Positions 13,418 through 15,292 of a stretch of 15,292 bases of DNA are shown here, piece by piece. Within the stretch, counting starts at the first letter, position 1, and each line of letters opens with the position of its first letter. Below the pieces are notes generated by a model. The model saw only the letters and a program-made list of their open reading frames with translations. It did no database searches and was not told the origin of the DNA. The stretch is from an uncultured Lachnobacterium sp. (GTDB lineage Bacteria; Bacillota; Clostridia; Lachnospirales; Lachnospiraceae), in contig CAMFPD010000032.1 in the NCBI GenBank assembly GCA_945971355.1, forward strand, positions 1 through 15,292. Direction: 5' to 3'. The position numbers and the translations under genes are program-made.

Positions 13418-14398
13418 ATGATGAAAAAATGGGTAACAGGAGTACTGGCAGGCATTATGGTGACTGGACTTGTAATATCACCGATGAATGTTAAAGCGGC
13501 AACAATTGTTGAGACTGAGCCAAATGAAACAAAGGGAGAGGCAACAGAGATTAGCGTTGGAGATGTTTATGCAGGAGAGATTGGATCATATTCTCTTTAT
13601 TCTGAGAGAAGGACAACAGATGTTGACTACTTAAAGATTAATCTGGAGGCTGGAAAGTCATATTCACTTAAGATGACAAATTATTTTATGTTTTACGAGG
13701 ATACATCATTGTTGGTTAGATTGATTGAGCCAAATGGAGATGATACATCGGTTGGGTTTCGTTTTGTTCATGATGACGCTAATGCTGTTGATGTGTATTC
13801 TTTTACAGCAATTGATTCTGGGTATTATTATATCGAGTTGTATAATTATTTTGATTTAGACCAAAAAAAAGAACATTATTATACTATTTCTGTTGTAAGT
13901 AATGACTCAACAGAAGGTGGTGAGGTTATGCAAACACCGATAGAGTCAACATCTTCAGGAACATCAACAGTGACAGAAGGTGTAGCAATTTATAGATTGT
14001 ATAATTCTGCAAACGGAGAACATCTTTATACAACAGATGCAAATGAGAGGGACGTGTTAAATTCAAGCATATATCCAGATTGGACATATGAAGGAATAGG
14101 TTGGACTGCTCCAAACAGCGGAACACCTGTTTATAGATTATATAATCCTGTACTCCTTAATCATTTGTATACGACAGATACAAATGAAGTAAAAATTCTT
14201 ACTGGGGCAACAGAATGGCAGGTAGACAACAACGGAAATCCAGTATTCTATTCTGGCGGTTCAAAGCCAATCTATAGATTATATGCTGAAGAGTTAAATG
14301 GTATGCATCATTTGACAACAGATGCGAATGAGTACAATACACTTCCGTCAATTTCAAGCTATGTACAGGAAGGTGTTTCTTTCTATGCGGTAAAATAA
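13418..14398 (+). CDS. Secreted protein with PPC-like domain and three DUF5648 repeats
   Basis: A 326-residue exported protein. A Lys-Lys-Trp start and hydrophobic core (about 5-22) form a signal peptide, with likely cleavage after VKA (residue 27). Residues 32-162 resemble a bacterial pre-peptidase C-terminal (PPC) beta-sandwich: TEPNET near the start, DVDYLKINLEAGKSYSL (68-84) and SGYYYIELYNY (134-144). A Ser/Thr linker (170-187) follows. Three repeats of DUF5648 type then occur, each starting (I/V)YRLY and carrying a His-Thr-Thr-Asp core: HLYTTD (202-207), HLYTTD (249-254) and HHLTTD (297-302). Such repeats occur in secreted or wall-linked proteins. Their ligand is unknown to me. There is no protease domain, LPXTG or membrane anchor. 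AAGGAGG lies nine bases before the ATG. It has its own promoter and terminator. Confidence 0.85.
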   Translation: MMKKWVTGVLAGIMVTGLVISPMNVKAATIVETEPNETKGEATEISVGDVYAGEIGSYSLYSERRTTDVDYLKINLEAGKSYSLKMTNYFMFYEDTSLLVRLIEPNGDDTSVGFRFVHDDANAVDVYSFTAIDSGYYYIELYNYFDLDQKKEHYYTISVVSNDSTEGGEVMQTPIESTSSGTSTVTEGVAIYRLYNSANGEHLYTTDANERDVLNSSIYPDWTYEGIGWTAPNSGTPVYRLYNPVLLNHLYTTDTNEVKILTGATEWQVDNNGNPVFYSGGSKPIYRLYAEELNGMHHLTTDANEYNTLPSISSYVQEGVSFYAVK

Positions 14399-14438
14399 TA
14401 TTTGACGATATGTAAAATTGAATAAAAAATAAGCGTTA

Positions 14439-14480
14439 AGCATATGTTCCTGTAAATTTGCAGGAGCATATGCTTTTTTT
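14439..14480 (+). terminator. Strong intrinsic terminator of the secreted protein gene
   Basis: AGCATATG (14439-14446) with CATATGCT (14467-14474), a G-U pair, then TCCTG/CAGGA form a 14-pair stem around an 8-nt loop. It is followed directly by seven T (14474-14480). It lies 40 nt after the stop codon. Confidence 0.9.
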
Positions 14481-14509
14481 GCAAATTTTTGAAAGGATAT
14501 AATAGTAAT

Positions 14510-14596
14510 CTTTGGCAAAGTCTTATGTGTCAAAAATATAAATTGACACATATGTAAAGTAGAGTTAATATGGTGTCAAAGAGAAATGTGGCACAT
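14510..14596 (+). promoter_or_regulatory. Promoter with clustered inverted-repeat operators
   Basis: TTGACA (14543-14548) and TAATAT (14566-14571) are 17 bp apart, about 50 nt before the HTH gene. The -35 box lies in the right half of a 10-bp inverted repeat, TATGTGTCAA / TTGACACATA (14524-14533/14543-14552). Nearby are GTGTCAAAGA (14573-14582), at the expected start site, and two palindromes with a central G: CTTTGGCAAAG (14510-14520) and ATGTGGCACAT (14586-14596). This layout suggests repression by a dimeric DNA-binding protein, possibly the HTH or KilA-N product. A second -10-like TATAAT at 14498-14503 has only a poly-T -35. Confidence 0.6.
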
Positions 14597-14623
14597 GTTT
14601 ATTGATAGGGCTTGGAGGGCAAT

Positions 14624-14914
14624 ATGGACATTAAGACCTTAGAAGATGCTTTAAAACGTATTGAAGAATTAGAAGTAGAAAATGAGAAGTTAAAGGTAGA
14701 ACTAGATGTATACAAGAATAGGAATACTGGTGGACGAAAGAAGCACGATGCTGCTTGGCTGGCTTCTTACAATGATTTTGCAGAGAAGTATGAAAGAGGT
14801 ATGAAAATAATGGAGATTGTGGAACAGGGAGATATTAGTAGAAGGACTGCTTATAGATATAAGGCATATTATGATGGATTGAAGGAAAAGGGGGAAAACT
14901 ATGGCAAAGAATAA
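14624..14914 (+). CDS. Small coiled-coil plus helix-turn-helix protein
   Basis: A 96-residue protein. Residues 4-31 form a charged heptad-like coiled coil (LEDALKRIEELEVENEKLKVEL). A basic GGRKKHD linker follows. Then a region with MKIMEIVEQGDISRRTAYRYKAYY (60-83) has the form of a recombinase-type helix-turn-helix, with SRRTAYRYK as the likely recognition helix. I chose ATG 14624, not the in-frame TTG at 14612, because GGAGG (14614-14618) then lies five bases upstream. The last 14 bp overlap the start of the broken KilA-N gene, so the two were a translationally coupled unit. It is probably a DNA-binding regulator of the cassette. Its promoter is full of inverted repeats, which fits self-regulation. 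No specific family name can be given. Confidence 0.7.
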   Translation: MDIKTLEDALKRIEELEVENEKLKVELDVYKNRNTGGRKKHDAAWLASYNDFAEKYERGMKIMEIVEQGDISRRTAYRYKAYYDGLKEKGENYGKE

Positions 14915-15181
14915 GATTATCACAGTTCAAGACATTCCAATTACTGTTTCAACAAATGAAATTGATGATTATATTTGTATTACAGATATGGCAATTGCAA
15001 AGTCAGATAATGTAAGAGCTGCGGATGTGATTAAAAACTGGTTGAGAAATAGAAATACACTAGAATTTTTGTGAAGCGCGGCAAGTATGGTGGTACATAC
15101 GCGCATAAAGACATTGCATTTGAATTTGCATCTGCAATTAGTCCTGTATTCAAATATAAAAGATTCTGTATAATATTTTAA
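14901..15181 (+). pseudogene. KilA-N domain protein, broken by deletion and frameshift
   Basis: The first frame (14901-15074, 57 aa) carries the KilA-N start: residues YICITDMAIAKSDN and a very typical VIKNWLRNRNTLEFL, then TGA. From 15071 the second frame (to TAA 15179-15181) carries the C-terminal KilA-N piece: GKYGGTYAHKDIAFEFASAIS and PVFK. In intact relatives about 40 residues lie between NTLEFL and the GRYGGTFAHKDIAFEFA block, so an internal deletion has also shifted the frame. After PVFK the protein also ends early. KilA-N is a DNA-binding domain common in phages and bacterial mobile regions. The start is supported by overlap with the HTH gene and a G-rich ribosome binding site. The gene is almost certainly non-functional. 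The family call is strong. Confidence 0.82.
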
Positions 15182-15187
15182 AAATGA

Positions 15188-15292
15188 AAGTGTCAAAGAC
15201 CCGGTTTGAACCTGAACACTTTAAAAAGTATTTTAATTATTTCTGATCTTACAAGATGTATTAATGAAGGCGAAATAATAGAATATTATCCA
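15188..15292 (+). pseudogene. DUF4258-like reading frame, degraded start, runs off the window
   Basis: In the frame following the KilA-N remnant, after TGA at 15185-15187, the translation ends SDLTRCINEGEIIEYYP at the window edge. This resembles the (I/D)..I..GEIIE.YP core of DUF4258 proteins, small proteins sometimes compared with RelE-like toxins. The upstream part has no ATG in frame (at best a TTG near 15209), no ribosome binding site, and not enough length for the usual N-terminal HxxxR region. It is probably truncated or fused to KilA-N debris. The rest lies outside the window, so it could be intact from an alternative start or a decayed copy. The family call rests on one short motif. 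Confidence 0.4.

Noticed and set aside
15195..15225. Minus-strand GGTTCAAACC resembling a tRNA T-arm
   Set aside because: The flanking bases do not form a five-pair T-stem, and no anticodon or acceptor arm is present on either side.
1..15292. CRISPR array, rRNA, tRNA or integrase
   Set aside because: No regularly spaced repeats, no rRNA or tRNA cloverleaf and no intact recombinase were seen on either strand.

Overview
The window looks like part of a chromosome of a butyrate-forming Lachnospiraceae bacterium, of the kind found in gut or rumen (Butyrivibrio, Pseudobutyrivibrio, Agathobacter, Roseburia or Lachnospira relatives). The grounds are an intact hbd-bcd-etfB-etfA run behind a thiolase 3' end, low to medium G+C with strong ACA (Thr) and CCA (Pro) codon preference, AGGAGG-type ribosome binding sites, and DUF975, DUF2752 and DUF5648 proteins common in Clostridia. 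The genus cannot be fixed from the sequence alone.

Layout. (1) Positions 1-4510 hold the 3' part of the butyryl-CoA operon: thiolase end, 3-hydroxybutyryl-CoA dehydrogenase, butyryl-CoA dehydrogenase, and both subunits of its electron-transfer flavoprotein. No crotonase gene lies between thl and hbd. The thl-hbd and hbd-bcd gaps hold RNA hairpins, and the second can fold into a roughly 90-nt three-way junction. The operon ends in a 30-bp palindrome followed by a second hairpin. (2) Positions 4514-6922: a good sigma-A promoter, a short leader ending in an intrinsic terminator, then a P1-family (DmpA/ThnT/NylC-like) Ntn peptidase followed by coaBC of coenzyme A synthesis. (3) Positions 6923-7274: the convergent gap contains a roughly 208-bp imperfect inverted repeat. 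(4) Positions 7275-9422, minus strand: a DUF975 membrane protein whose stop codon sits in its own terminator loop, then a uracil permease. (5) Positions 9423-10376: small membrane proteins (DUF2752-type and DUF4190-like) with two pairs of back-to-back overlapping promoters. (6) Positions 10377-12698: the Tex RNA-binding protein.

(7) From 12699 to the end the sequence looks accessory. It has a decayed minus-strand transposase tail with an in-frame TAG, a secreted PPC-like plus DUF5648-repeat protein with its own promoter and strong terminator, and a small coiled-coil/HTH gene behind a promoter packed with TGTCAA-type inverted repeats. After that come a KilA-N gene broken by a deletion and frameshift, and the start of a degraded DUF4258-like reading frame that runs off the window.

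How it fits together. The first block makes butyryl-CoA and couples its last step to electron bifurcation. CoaBC makes 4'-phosphopantetheine for the CoA that this pathway consumes. The peptidase next to coaBC belongs to a family that includes beta-alanyl peptidases and a pantetheine hydrolase, so a role in pantetheine or beta-alanine turnover is a reasonable hypothesis. I see no CRISPR array, rRNA or tRNA, and no convincing complete new defence system. The most unusual items are the structured RNAs in the butyrate operon, the long inverted repeat at 7027-7234, and the operator-rich promoter of the broken KilA-N cassette.
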